A program made the translations under genes and the position numbers. Shown here piece by piece: positions 16,732 to 24,781 of a stretch of DNA of 64,000 bases; the first letter of the stretch is position 1; each line of letters starts with the position of its first letter. The stretch covers positions 36,233-100,232 of the forward strand of contig JACRCX010000106.1 in NCBI GenBank assembly GCA_016218815.1. Reading direction: 5' to 3'. Origin of the DNA: Deltaproteobacteria bacterium (lineage in GTDB: Bacteria; Myxococcota_A; Polyangia; DRWM01; JAAZOP01). The notes under the pieces were generated by a model, which ran no database searches, was not told the origin of the DNA, and worked only from the letters and a program-made list of their open reading frames with translations.

Positions 16732-17667
16732 ATGACTCGCTGGATTCCCGTCGTCGGCCTGGTCGCGGCGTGCGCCGCCGGCCTCGCCGGTTGCGACGAC
16801 GCGAACGCCTGCCGGCCGACCTGCGGCGCCGGGTTCACGTGCTACTACGGGGTGTGCGTCCCGGGCGGGCCGGATGCCGCCGGTGACGACGGCGGCGAGA
16901 TCGGCCCGCGGGACGATGGCGGGGACGTGGGCCCGCGGGACGACGGCGGGGCGGAGGACGCGGTGTCCTCCTGCGAAGCGGTCGGCGGCGCGCACGACGA
17001 GGACGGCGACGGGATTCCCGATGAATGCGATGACTGTCCCGAGGTTTCCGACCCGGGCCAGGCCGACGCCGACGGTGACGGGATCGGGGATGCCTGCGAG
17101 TTCCCGGGCGACCCGGGACGGGTGAGCGAGCGCGTGGCGTTCCTGCCGTTCCTCGAGTCGGCGGGGTGGGTCGCCGAGTTCGGGACCTGGTGGCGCCGCG
17201 ACGACATGCTCGGGCAGGACCAGCAGTTCGCGGGCGCCAACGCCTTCGACGACGCCTGGGGTTTCGGCGACGATGTCGTCGTCCGGACGATCACCTCGTG
17301 GGGCACGGGCACCGACACCACGTACCGGCTGTCCGGCGTGCTCCTGCGCGTCGACGCCCGGACGCCCCCATCCGACTGGTACTACTGCTGCGCCAACGCG
17401 ATCGGCGGGACGGTCCAGATCTGGAGTTTCCAGGCCGGCGCGTTCGATCTCCTGGCCGAGGAGCCGCTGTCGGTCTCCATCAACTCCGGCGAATGGTACG
17501 GCGTCGTCGGCTCCGCCCAGGGCGGCGAGATTGCGTGCGCCGTCGAGTCGGCCGGCAGCGTCGTCGGCTCGACCGTCGCCGGCGCGACCCTGCCCTTGAG
17601 CGGCGGCATCGGGGTCCGCACGTACGGGACGGCCGCCGTGTTCTCCAGCGTCACCGCGTACCGGTAG
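16732..17667 (+). CDS. Lipoprotein with Cys knot, Asp/Gly linker and thrombospondin type 3-like repeat
   Basis: A 311-residue lipoprotein (lipobox GLAGC). After the lipidated Cys come a small four-Cys module (ACRPTCGAGFTCYYGVC), a linker with repeated PRDDGGD words, then a calcium-type thrombospondin type 3 segment (DEDGDGIPDECDDCP and DADGDGIGDACE). The C-terminal 190 residues are rich in Trp and beta-strand and look like a concanavalin/lectin-like fold (weak guess). It should sit on the outer membrane or cell surface and bind Ca2+. The ATG at 16732 has GGAGGA upstream. It follows gcvPA by 19 bases but is unrelated in role. Confidence 0.82.
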   Translation: MTRWIPVVGLVAACAAGLAGCDDANACRPTCGAGFTCYYGVCVPGGPDAAGDDGGEIGPRDDGGDVGPRDDGGAEDAVSSCEAVGGAHDEDGDGIPDECDDCPEVSDPGQADADGDGIGDACEFPGDPGRVSERVAFLPFLESAGWVAEFGTWWRRDDMLGQDQQFAGANAFDDAWGFGDDVVVRTITSWGTGTDTTYRLSGVLLRVDARTPPSDWYYCCANAIGGTVQIWSFQAGAFDLLAEEPLSVSINSGEWYGVVGSAQGGEIACAVESAGSVVGSTVAGATLPLSGGIGVRTYGTAAVFSSVTAYR

Positions 17668-17670
17668 CGA

Positions 17671-17705
17671 GTTTTCAGTTCTCGGTTTTCGGTTCTCAGA
17701 TCAGG
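17671..17705. repeat. GTY heptamer array 2
   Basis: Units GTTTTCA, GTTCTCG, GTTTTCG, GTTCTCA, then GATCAGG, starting four bases after the stop of the lipoprotein gene. Confidence 0.8.
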
Positions 17706-17738
17706 GCACGTCAGGCGATGGGCGACCGGCTCAGCCCG

Positions 17739-17794
17739 CGGAACCGCGAGCGTAACGAGCGGATTCGTATCCGCTCCCTGCGGTCGCGGTTCCG
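17739..17794. repeat. Long compound inverted repeat
   Basis: Outer arms CGGAACCGCGA (17739-17749) and its complement (17784-17794); inner arms GAGCGGAT (17757-17764) and ATCCGCTC (17769-17776) around a TCGT loop. The structure could be a two-stem hairpin, a terminator for the gene before it, or a dispersed palindromic element. Confidence 0.6.
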
Positions 17795-17857
17795 AAGGCT
17801 CGATGGTCCCGAACCTGCGATGTATGCGCGATGCACGGCGACCGATCGTCCAGAAAC

Positions 17858-17888
17858 TTGCCCCACCTTGCCAGACATGTAGTATACT
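17858..17888 (+). promoter_or_regulatory. Promoter for PilZ/AMIN-like gene
   Basis: TTGCCC (17858-17863) with TAGTAT (17880-17885, 16-base spacer) or the overlapping TATACT (17883-17888, 19-base spacer). The start codon lies about 60 bases downstream. Confidence 0.4.
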
Positions 17889-17948
17889 GTATCCGTGGGC
17901 CGAGTTGGGAGTGGCCCAGGGGTGGTCAGTGGCGGGTGAGGTGATGCG

Positions 17949-19892
17949 ATGATGACGGACGAACGAAGGGAAGTCGGGATTGCGCGCGTTCCGGTCCGTC
18001 GCCCGGTGGCGCTTTGCGCGGGGCGGGAAGGGGCGATGCTGCGGGGGCGGACGCGGGACCTTTCGCCGCGAGGGATGGCGGTGGAGGTCGAGGGTCCGTT
18101 GTCGGCCGGGGAGCACTTGGTGTTCCGGCTGGACCTGGGTCCGGACTACTCGGCGGTGGTGGAGGGGGGTCAGGTCGCGTGGGTTGTTCCTGGGGAGGGG
18201 CACACGGAGGCGGGCGTCCGCTTCGTGCCGCTCAAGCGGAAGCCGGCGACGGGGCAGCTCGATCCGATCGCGGCGGAGCCCGCGCCGGCGTTCCAGCCCG
18301 GCGAGGAGCTGCGAGTGCGGGTCGGGGGGATGGGGCAGGCGTTGCGCGCGGAGTTCGTGGACCAGGACGGTCCCGGCATGATGCGCTTCCGCTGTCCGCT
18401 GCCGTTCCTGCGGCTGCGCTCTCCGGTCGTGGTGCACGGGTCGCGGGACGACGGGGCGACGTTCGAGGGCGAGATCGGGGCGGTGGAGGCGTCGGCACGG
18501 GGAGCGGACGGGATCCCGGAGCTGCTGGTGACGGCCTGGGCGGGGAACGGTGACGGCGAAGGGGAGGCCGTGGTGGTGGGGACCGCGGAGTCGGCGGGGA
18601 TCTCGATGCCGCCTCGCGGAGTGATGTCGCGCGACACGCTGCAGGACGCGGGGGAGCGGACGGACGCGGAGGAGCGAGCGGTCGCCGGGAAGCGAGCGGT
18701 CGCGGAAGGGCGAGCGGACGAGGGGGAGCGAGCGGTCGAAGGGGGGCGAGCGGTCGAAGGGGGGCGAGCGGTCGAAGGGGGGCGAGCGGTCGAGGAAGGG
18801 CGAGCGGTCGAGGAGGAGCGGGCGGCGGCGGGGGAGACGCTGAGGGATCGGCCGGTGGGGGTTGCGACGCGTGAGGCTGCGGCGCCGCCGGCTCCGGGGG
18901 ACGTGAAGCCGGCGTCAGCGACCGAGGCGAGCGCGGGGCGGGCGCTCGAGGCGGGCAAGAAGCTGGGCTCCGCGGTCGAGGGCGCGGGGCGGCGGTTCGC
19001 GGCGGCGGCGGCGTCGGCGGCGCGGACCGGTGTGCGGCGTGCGGGGCCCGTGCTGGCGAAGCTCGCTGCGGCCGTGTGGGCGGCGATGTGCGCCGCGGGT
19101 CGTGCCGCGGTCGCGTTGTTCGGCGGCGCACAGCGGCGGTGGCGCCGCTCGCACCTGCCTCGGACGTATTCGGACGTCGTCGTGCGGGAGCAGCGTCCGG
19201 CGCCGTCCGGGGCGAAGGTCTGGGTGCACCGCGCGGCGCTGGCGATGGGCGTGGTCGGCGTGGCGCTGGCGGTCTGGGGCATTGTTGGCACGCGCGGGGC
19301 GAGCGGGAAGCAGGGCGGGGCGCCGCCGGCGCCCGTGGCGTCGGGCGAAGCGCCTGCGGCGCCGGCTCCGGGGGAGCCGCTGCCGGAGGTGCCGAGCGAG
19401 TGGCCGTCGGCGGGGGCGTTGCCGTCACCCGCCGCGGAGCCCACGGTCGTTGGGGCTTCCGAGTCGGGTGAGGTCGGCGCGGCCGTCGCGGATCCGGAGA
19501 CGCCGCCGCCTCCAGCCGAGCGTGCGGAAGCGCCGGTGCCGCCGGGCGAGTCGTCCGAGGCGGGGTCGTCGCCGCGCGCCGGCCGCGGCCGCGCGCCGGA
19601 TCCCGCGGTGCTGAACGGGGGGCGTACCTTCGTCCTGCGGCTGGACAAGCCGGCGCTGCGGGTCAGCAACTACGGGCTGCGCGAGCCGCCGGGCATCGTG
19701 ATCGACGTCCTGGGCGCCGGTCCCGAGGGCGGCGAGACGCGGATCGAGACGGGCAGCAACGCGGTGCGCCTGGTCAAGGCGACGGCGCGCGACGACGGCA
19801 CGCGGTTCATCATCTACCTGCGGTCGCGCACGATGCCCCGCTTCACGGTCACGCCGAACGGCACCGAAATCCAGGTCACGATCGCGAACTAA
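17949..19892 (+). CDS. PilZ-domain membrane protein with C-terminal AMIN-like domain
   Basis: A 647-residue protein. Residues 1-100 form a PilZ domain (RRPVALCAGREGAML, then TRDLSPRGMAVEV), the fold that binds cyclic di-GMP; the canonical RxxxR and D/NxSxxG positions appear as VRRPV and DLSPRG. A second beta region runs to about 215. Residues about 242-291 are a low-complexity repeat of RAVEGG (18-nt units). A single membrane helix is at about 425-450, followed by an Ala/Pro/Glu linker and a C-terminal AMIN-like domain (about 555-647, TFVLRLDKPALRVSNYGLRE). The design suggests cyclic di-GMP control of an envelope or peptidoglycan-binding domain. The ATGATG at 17949 has GAGGTG upstream. It stands alone on its strand. 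Confidence 0.82.
   Translation: MMTDERREVGIARVPVRRPVALCAGREGAMLRGRTRDLSPRGMAVEVEGPLSAGEHLVFRLDLGPDYSAVVEGGQVAWVVPGEGHTEAGVRFVPLKRKPATGQLDPIAAEPAPAFQPGEELRVRVGGMGQALRAEFVDQDGPGMMRFRCPLPFLRLRSPVVVHGSRDDGATFEGEIGAVEASARGADGIPELLVTAWAGNGDGEGEAVVVGTAESAGISMPPRGVMSRDTLQDAGERTDAEERAVAGKRAVAEGRADEGERAVEGGRAVEGGRAVEGGRAVEEGRAVEEERAAAGETLRDRPVGVATREAAAPPAPGDVKPASATEASAGRALEAGKKLGSAVEGAGRRFAAAAASAARTGVRRAGPVLAKLAAAVWAAMCAAGRAAVALFGGAQRRWRRSHLPRTYSDVVVREQRPAPSGAKVWVHRAALAMGVVGVALAVWGIVGTRGASGKQGGAPPAPVASGEAPAAPAPGEPLPEVPSEWPSAGALPSPAAEPTVVGASESGEVGAAVADPETPPPPAERAEAPVPPGESSEAGSSPRAGRGRAPDPAVLNGGRTFVLRLDKPALRVSNYGLREPPGIVIDVLGAGPEGGETRIETGSNAVRLVKATARDDGTRFIIYLRSRTMPRFTVTPNGTEIQVTIAN
18672..18822 (+). repeat. 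18-nt coding repeat GCGAGCGGTCGAAGGGGG
   Basis: About eight copies of an 18-nt unit inside the PilZ gene, encoding RAVEGG-type six-residue repeats. The middle copies are identical. The core word also appears in the gap at 181-220. Confidence 0.85.
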
Positions 19893-19931
19893 TCGATCTC
19901 GGCGGCCCGCTACGTAGCCGGACCTCCGTAT

Positions 19932-20000
19932 CCGAACCGCGGGCTTCAGCCCGCGGCTGGCCCGACCGGCGCAGCCGCGCCCTGAAGGGCGCGGTTCGGT
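19932..20000. repeat. REP-like hairpin pair 1
   Basis: Two hairpins in opposite orientation. The first has stem CCGCGGGC, loop TTCA (19937-19956); the second has stem CCGCGCCC, loop TGAA (19975-19994) with flanking AG and TTCGG. They fill the gap between the convergent PilZ and TPR lipoprotein genes and may end both transcripts. Confidence 0.8.
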
Positions 20001-20036
20001 TCCGGGCAGGCTCCTGGCATTCAGCGGGTCGTTAGG

Positions 20037-21101
20037 TTAGGGCGCCGCGCCGCACGCCTCGAGGGCGCGGGTGGTCTCGCGGGCCTGGGGGCTTGCCGGG
20101 TCGGCGGATACGAACGCCGCGTTCGCCGCCTTGAGCAGCGGGATCGCCTCGTCGCACCGGCCCTGCTCGGCGAGCAGGCCGCCCAGGAAGAAGGAAAGCT
20201 CGCGGTGGCCCGGGAGACGGACGAGGGCCTCGCGCAGCACTGCCTCGGCGTCGTCGCCGCGGCCGGCGGCCCGGGCGATCAAGGCATAGCTCAGCGTCGC
20301 GACGCGCAGGGCCTCGTCGTCGCCGCCCGCGCGGGCGATGGCCCCGCGGGCTGCGGCGAGCGCGTGGTCGTCGTGGCCGAGGTTGCGCAGCTCGAGCGCC
20401 ACGGCGGCGACGGTCGAAGCGTCGTTGGCGGGATCGGCGGCGGCGGCGAGGAGCGGTGCGACGGCCTCCTGCTGGCGGCCGGCCTCGCGCAGGGCGCGTG
20501 CGAGCGCCACGGCGCAGATGCCGTCTCCGGGCAGGCGGCGGACGGCCTCCTGCAGGACCTCGATCCGCTCGTCGAGCCGTCCCAGCGCCCGGAGCACCTC
20601 GGACTCCTGGAGCAGCGCCTGGGCCCCGCAGGTGTCCAGCTCGGCCGCGCGCCGGAAGCTGGCCAGGGCCCCCTCGAGATCGCCCGCCTGCGCCTGTTCG
20701 AAGCCCAGGTTGTAGTGCGCTTCCGGCTCGTCCGGATACGCCTGCGCGAGCATGCCCAGGACGGCGACGGCTTCGTCGTGGCGGCCCAGCTCCCCGAGGA
20801 CGACGCCGAGGTTGTTGATCGACTCGTAGAGCGCGGGGTTGAGTCGCAGGGCCTCGCGGTAGTGCGCCTCGGCGCCCGGGAGATCGCCGGCGGTCTGGCG
20901 GCAGACGCCGAGGTAGTGGTGGAGCTGCGCGGGATCGCCGAGCTGCTCGTCGAGCAGCCGGTGCAGCATCGGCTCGGCGGCGGCGCAATCGTCGTCGGCG
21001 ATGGCCTCGACGGCTTGGGCCATCGTCGGGGGCGGCGTGGTGTGCGCCGGGCAGCCTGCGGCGACGAGCGCCGCCAGTGCGGCGACGCGAAGGGAGGGCA
21101 T
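20037..21101 (-). CDS. TPR lipoprotein
   Basis: A 354-residue protein with a short signal and lipobox (LVAAGC). From about residue 30 on it is a chain of TPR units, for example LGVCRQTAGDLPGAEAHYREAL, then LGRHDEAVAVL and NLGFEQAQAGDLEGALASFRRAAEL, at least eight in all. TPR lipoproteins act as scaffolds in outer-membrane or secretion complexes. It starts two bases after the stop of the OmpA-type lipoprotein gene, so the two are co-transcribed and may form one envelope complex. The open frame upstream of 21101 lies inside the neighbour and is ignored. Confidence 0.88.
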   Translation of the reverse strand: MPSLRVAALAALVAAGCPAHTTPPPTMAQAVEAIADDDCAAAEPMLHRLLDEQLGDPAQLHHYLGVCRQTAGDLPGAEAHYREALRLNPALYESINNLGVVLGELGRHDEAVAVLGMLAQAYPDEPEAHYNLGFEQAQAGDLEGALASFRRAAELDTCGAQALLQESEVLRALGRLDERIEVLQEAVRRLPGDGICAVALARALREAGRQQEAVAPLLAAAADPANDASTVAAVALELRNLGHDDHALAAARGAIARAGGDDEALRVATLSYALIARAAGRGDDAEAVLREALVRLPGHRELSFFLGGLLAEQGRCDEAIPLLKAANAAFVSADPASPQARETTRALEACGAAP

Positions 21102-21103
21102 GG

Positions 21104-21892
21104 CTACTGGCCGGTTTCCGACTCGAGGGCCGAGAGATCGGGCAGCTCGTCGAGGTTCGGCATCAGGACGATCTCGATGCGGCGATTCTGTTCGCGGCCG
21201 GCCTCGGAGTTGTTGTCGCCGACGGGCTGGAACTCGCCGTAGCCGACGGCCGCCAGGATGCCGGGGTTCATGCCGACCGACTGGAAGAAGCGGACGACGG
21301 AGAGCGCACGTTCGGTGGAAAGCTCCCAGTTGTCTTCGAACGTTGTGCCGCGGCCAGACCAGACGTTGTCGGTGTGGCCGGCGACCTGGAAGGTGCGGTC
21401 GGGGATCTGGAGCAGGACGGCCGCCAGCTCGGACAGCGTCTGCGTGCCCATGTCGCCCAGCTGGGCCGAGCCCGACTCGAAGAGGACGTTGCTGGACATT
21501 TCCACGACCATGCGGCCGTGGTCGATGCGGACGCGGAGGCGGCCAGACTCGATCATGGCGCGGAACTTCTCGAGCGTGGCGCGGAACATGGCGAGGCGGG
21601 CGGCCTGCTGTTCCTGCTGGCGCTTGGCCTCGTCGTACAGCCGCTGGACCTCGGCCAGGTTGTCCTGCAGCGACTGGTTGTTGCTGGTGAGGTCGGTGAG
21701 CAGGCCGTTGAGGCGCGCGGTCTCCGCGGACATCTCGGTCATGCGCTCCTCGTCCTGCTGGATCTTCTGGTCGCGCTGGGCGAGCTGATCCTGCAGACCG
21801 GAGATCTCCTGCAGCTTGGCCTGCCACTCCTCTTCGGAGTAGCCGCAGGCGAACGACGTGAGCAGGGCCAGGGCGACGATGGTGCGTTTCAT
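21104..21892 (-). CDS. OmpA-family lipoprotein with coiled coil
   Basis: A 262-residue lipoprotein (lipobox LTSFAC). Residues about 22-110 form a long coiled coil (QDQLAQRDQKIQQDEERM and so on). The C-terminal 140 residues are an OmpA-like peptidoglycan-binding domain: SNVLFESGSAQL, VAGHTDN, STERALSVVRFF and GREQNRRIEI motifs are all present. It should link the outer membrane to the cell wall, like MotB/Pal-type proteins. The ATG at 21892 has AAGGAGGA upstream. First gene of a two-gene operon with the TPR lipoprotein. Confidence 0.93.
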   Translation of the reverse strand: MKRTIVALALLTSFACGYSEEEWQAKLQEISGLQDQLAQRDQKIQQDEERMTEMSAETARLNGLLTDLTSNNQSLQDNLAEVQRLYDEAKRQQEQQAARLAMFRATLEKFRAMIESGRLRVRIDHGRMVVEMSSNVLFESGSAQLGDMGTQTLSELAAVLLQIPDRTFQVAGHTDNVWSGRGTTFEDNWELSTERALSVVRFFQSVGMNPGILAAVGYGEFQPVGDNNSEAGREQNRRIEIVLMPNLDELPDLSALESETGQ

Positions 21893-21977
21893 GACGGTGG
21901 TCCTCCTTCTTCGATCGAGGCCCATCATTGATGCCGACGGGGCGCGCTGTCAACCCGCAAGCGGCAAGATCCCGGAA

Positions 21978-23456
21978 TCAGCGGGAGCTGCCGGGTGGTC
22001 CGGGGTCGTGCGCGGCGGGACGAGAGGGCGCGGCCGCGCCGGGAGGCGGCTCCGGGGTGGGAGAGACGCGCGGCGCGGGCTGAGGCGGTGCGGCGGGGAC
22101 GGCGGGCGCCGGCCGGACGTCGAGCGAGAGCTGGCGCGGCGGCTGCTCGTCGGGGATGGCGGACAGATCGATCGCGGGGGCCGGGGCGCCCAGGGGAGAG
22201 GTGCGCAGGCGCCGGCCGCGGCGGCGGAGCTTCTCGGGGCGGATGGCGAGGATCTGGTTGTCCAGGAGGCGCGCCGGGCCGTCCTTGACGGCGAGCCGGC
22301 GGTCGTGGCACGCGGGATCCTGCCCGCAGATCGAGGGACCCGGCGCCGGGTGCTCGTGGTAGTTGACATAAGTCCCCTCGAAGTTGCGCAGCACGACGCC
22401 GTCGGGGGCGGCCGAGATGAGGTACGTCGGCATGACGGGGACCTTGCCGCCGCCGCCCGGGCAATCGACGACGTAGGTCGGGATGGCGAGGCCGGAAACG
22501 TGGCCGCGGAGGGCCTCCATGATGCCGATCCCCTGGGAGACCGGGGTGCGGAAGTGGCCGATGCCCTTGGCCAGGTCGCACTGGAAGAGGTAGTACGGCT
22601 TCACGCGCGCCTTGAGCAGCTCGTACACGAGCTGCTTCATGACGTGCGGGCAATCGTTCACGCCGCGCAGCAGCACGGACTGGTTCTGGATGGGGAAGCC
22701 GTGATCGGCCAGCCGCGCGCAAGCGGCCCGCGCCTCGGGGGTCAGCTCGACGGCGTGGTTGAAGTGCGTGTTGACGAAGATCGGGTGGAACCGGCGCAGC
22801 CGCTCGCACAGCTCGTCCGTGATCCGCATCGGCAGGACGACGGGCATGCGGGTGCCGATGCGGATGATGTCGACGTGGGGGATGGCGCGCAGGCGGGAGA
22901 GGACCCACTCCAGCTTGTCGTCGGCGAACATCAGCGGGTCGCCGCCGGAGAGGATGACGTCGCGGATCTCGCCCGTGCGTGCGATGTAGTCGATCGCGGC
23001 CTCGATCTGGGCCTTGTCGAGCTGCTCGTCCTCCATGCCGACGACGCGGCGGCGCGTGCAGTGCCGGCAGTACATGGAGCAGATGGTGGTGAGGATGAGC
23101 AGGGCGCGATCGGGGTAGCGGTGCGTGAGGCCCGGGACGGGGGCATCGAGGTCCTCGGCGAGCGGGTCCTCCATGTCGCCGGTCGTCGCCTGCAGCTCCT
23201 TGGAGGTCGGGATCGCCTGCGCGCGGATCGGGCAGAGGGGATCCTCGGGATCGATCAGGCTGGCGTAGTACGGGGTGATCGCCATGCGGAAGCGCTTGAG
23301 GCAGGCGCGCACGCCGTCCTCCTCCTGCGGGGAGAGGGGAACGACCTGCTTGAGCGCTTCGACGTCGGTGATCCGGTGCCTGGCCTGCCAGCGCCAGTCG
23401 GACCACTCCTGCAGCGTCACATCCTTCCAGAGCGGGATCTCGTTCGGAACGCGCAT
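21978..23456 (-). CDS. kamA: Lysine 2,3-aminomutase (radical SAM)
   Basis: A 492-residue radical SAM enzyme that should convert L-lysine to L-beta-lysine with S-adenosylmethionine, a [4Fe-4S] cluster and PLP. The cluster site C126-x3-C130-x2-C133 (CSMYCRHC), the LSGGDPLMF block and the PLP-Lys region (PGGGGKVP) are all present. The length fits KamA and exceeds EpmB, the EF-P-modifying relative. The last 75 residues form a Pro/Ala-rich tail not expected in the family. No kamDE, beta-lysine acetyltransferase or other lysine-degradation gene is near, so it may make beta-lysine for another use. Confidence 0.9.
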   Translation of the reverse strand: MRVPNEIPLWKDVTLQEWSDWRWQARHRITDVEALKQVVPLSPQEEDGVRACLKRFRMAITPYYASLIDPEDPLCPIRAQAIPTSKELQATTGDMEDPLAEDLDAPVPGLTHRYPDRALLILTTICSMYCRHCTRRRVVGMEDEQLDKAQIEAAIDYIARTGEIRDVILSGGDPLMFADDKLEWVLSRLRAIPHVDIIRIGTRMPVVLPMRITDELCERLRRFHPIFVNTHFNHAVELTPEARAACARLADHGFPIQNQSVLLRGVNDCPHVMKQLVYELLKARVKPYYLFQCDLAKGIGHFRTPVSQGIGIMEALRGHVSGLAIPTYVVDCPGGGGKVPVMPTYLISAAPDGVVLRNFEGTYVNYHEHPAPGPSICGQDPACHDRRLAVKDGPARLLDNQILAIRPEKLRRRGRRLRTSPLGAPAPAIDLSAIPDEQPPRQLSLDVRPAPAVPAAPPQPAPRVSPTPEPPPGAAAPSRPAAHDPGPPGSSR

Positions 23457-23515
23457 GCCAACTCCATCCGGGGCCGCACCCTAACATCGACGCGGTCGAT
23501 CTTGAAGTGCCCGCG

Positions 23516-23544
23516 TTGAGCGTCGCGGCGGGGCGTGGTACGAG
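23516..23544 (+). promoter_or_regulatory. Promoter for lipoprotein gene at 23565
   Basis: TTGAGC (23516-23521), 17-base spacer, TACGAG (23539-23544); transcription would begin about 13 bases before the start codon. Confidence 0.35.
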
Positions 23545-23564
23545 GCGACGAGGAGGTGCGTGCG

Positions 23565-24149
23565 ATGCGGAGCGTGGCGCCGTGGGTGGTGGCGGTGGTG
23601 ATGTTCGGCGCGGCATGCCCGTCGACGAGGCATCCGGCGGTTCCGGTGCCCGAAGGGGGAGACGGCGGGAGCGGGGCGTCGGCGGGGGAGGCGTCGGGCG
23701 GCATGCCGGGCCTGCTCGCCGATCCGGGCGATTCGGAGCAGGCGGCGCGGGACCTGCTCGCGGTCGAGGCGGATCCCGGCCAGGCGGTCGTGGTGCTGCA
23801 CTGCGGCTTCGCCGACGGGTGGGCGTCGGCCGTGCCGCTCGAGCTGGCCGACGAGATCGGCGACTACCTCGTGCAGGCGGTCGTCGCCCTCGGGAGCTTC
23901 CAGGAGATCGCGACGCAGCTCCCGAACCGCGGCCGGCTGGCCGCGTACGCGGCGCAGGCGTGCGCCCCCGAGCTGGTCCTGCGACTCGCCCCGGGCGCCT
24001 GGCAGCTCGTCGTCGGCCGCCGCACGAGGCTCGTGCCGCCGCTGGCGGAGGATGCGGGCTGGATGGACACCGTGGAACTGTCGGCGGGGGACCGCCTGGA
24101 CTACTACGTCGGGGAGGAAGACGTGACGCTCGATCTGCCCTGCCGCTAG
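23565..24149 (+). CDS. Lipoprotein of unknown function
   Basis: A 194-residue lipoprotein with lipobox MFGAAC. After a Gly/Ser/Pro-rich linker (to about residue 60) comes a compact domain of about 130 residues with two or three Cys and a predicted beta pattern (AVVVLHCGFADGWASAVPLE, APGAWQLVVGRRTRL). I recognise no family. The ATG at 23565 has GAGGAGG eight bases upstream, so the longer frame from 23535 is not used. It diverges from kamA and converges on the six-Cys lipoprotein. Confidence 0.75.
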   Translation: MRSVAPWVVAVVMFGAACPSTRHPAVPVPEGGDGGSGASAGEASGGMPGLLADPGDSEQAARDLLAVEADPGQAVVVLHCGFADGWASAVPLELADEIGDYLVQAVVALGSFQEIATQLPNRGRLAAYAAQACAPELVLRLAPGAWQLVVGRRTRLVPPLAEDAGWMDTVELSAGDRLDYYVGEEDVTLDLPCR

Positions 24150-24162
24150 GCCGGGCCGGGGT

Positions 24163-24693
24163 CTAGTGGGGTGGGCAGACGCACTCGCCGCCGACGGAGC
24201 AGGTTCCGCCGCAGCTCATGAAGCAGAGGAGCGGGTCGCAGCCGGACTTGGCTTCGCCGCCGCCGTCCTCGCCGCCGCCGCCGCCCTCGTCGCTGGAAGA
24301 GGAACCGTCGTCGCGGCGCCCGTCGTCGCGGATGGCGTCGTCGCGGCCGCCCTCGTCGCGGATGACGGTGTCGTCGGGGCCGGCGTCGTCGGCGACGTCG
24401 GGGGGCGGAGCGTCCTCGGTCGTGGTGCCGTCATCGGGGGTGACGGCGTCCTCGCGCGGGACGTCCGGGACCTCGGGAACGACGTCGGCGTCGGCGTCCG
24501 GCGTCGTGTCGTTGCAGAAGCAGGCGCTGTCGCGGCAGACGCCGCCGAGGTGTCCGGCGCCCTGGCACTGCGCGATGCAGTTGGCCTCGTCACAGGCGGC
24601 AGTTCCGCTGTCGGCGCACGACAGGCCGATCGCGGTGGCGAGCATGACGGCGACGACGGACCAGAGAACGATGGACGACACCTTGATCTTCAT
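24163..24693 (-). CDS. Lipoprotein with two defensin-like six-Cys modules
   Basis: A 176-residue lipoprotein (lipobox AIGLSC, Cys 26). Right after the lipid anchor is a module C34-x4-C39-x3-C43-x9-C53-x4-C58-x-C60 with GAGHLGGVC before the fourth Cys; this is the CSalpha-beta defensin spacing and its GxGGxC-type turn. A linker of about 90 residues made mostly of Asp, Gly, Glu, Arg and Ser follows. The C-terminus is a second, shorter module C152-x4-C157-x3-C161-x3-C165-x5-C171-x-C173. The ATG at 24693 has GGGAGGT. The open frame to 24807 is not used. The function is unknown; the modules could bind lipid or protein or act as an antibacterial peptide. Confidence 0.82.
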   Translation of the reverse strand: MKIKVSSIVLWSVVAVMLATAIGLSCADSGTAACDEANCIAQCQGAGHLGGVCRDSACFCNDTTPDADADVVPEVPDVPREDAVTPDDGTTTEDAPPPDVADDAGPDDTVIRDEGGRDDAIRDDGRRDDGSSSSDEGGGGGEDGGGEAKSGCDPLLCFMSCGGTCSVGGECVCPPH

Positions 24694-24718
24694 CAACGAC
24701 CTCCCTGCTCTCGGTGGG

Positions 24719-24746
24719 AGTATACCCTGCGCGAATGCGCGGTCAA
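24719..24746 (-). promoter_or_regulatory. Promoter for six-Cys lipoprotein gene
   Basis: TTGACC (24741-24746), 16-base spacer, TATACT (24719-24724) on the minus strand, about 26 bases before the ATG at 24693. Close to consensus. Confidence 0.65.
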
Positions 24747-24781
24747 GGGCGAAGGCCGCGGGGAGCAGGCGATCCGGAGTT

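Noticed and set aside
21104..21953. Single 638-codon gene covering the TPR and OmpA-type lipoproteins
   Set aside because: The two proteins are in different frames, each with its own lipobox; the long frame is a chance extension.
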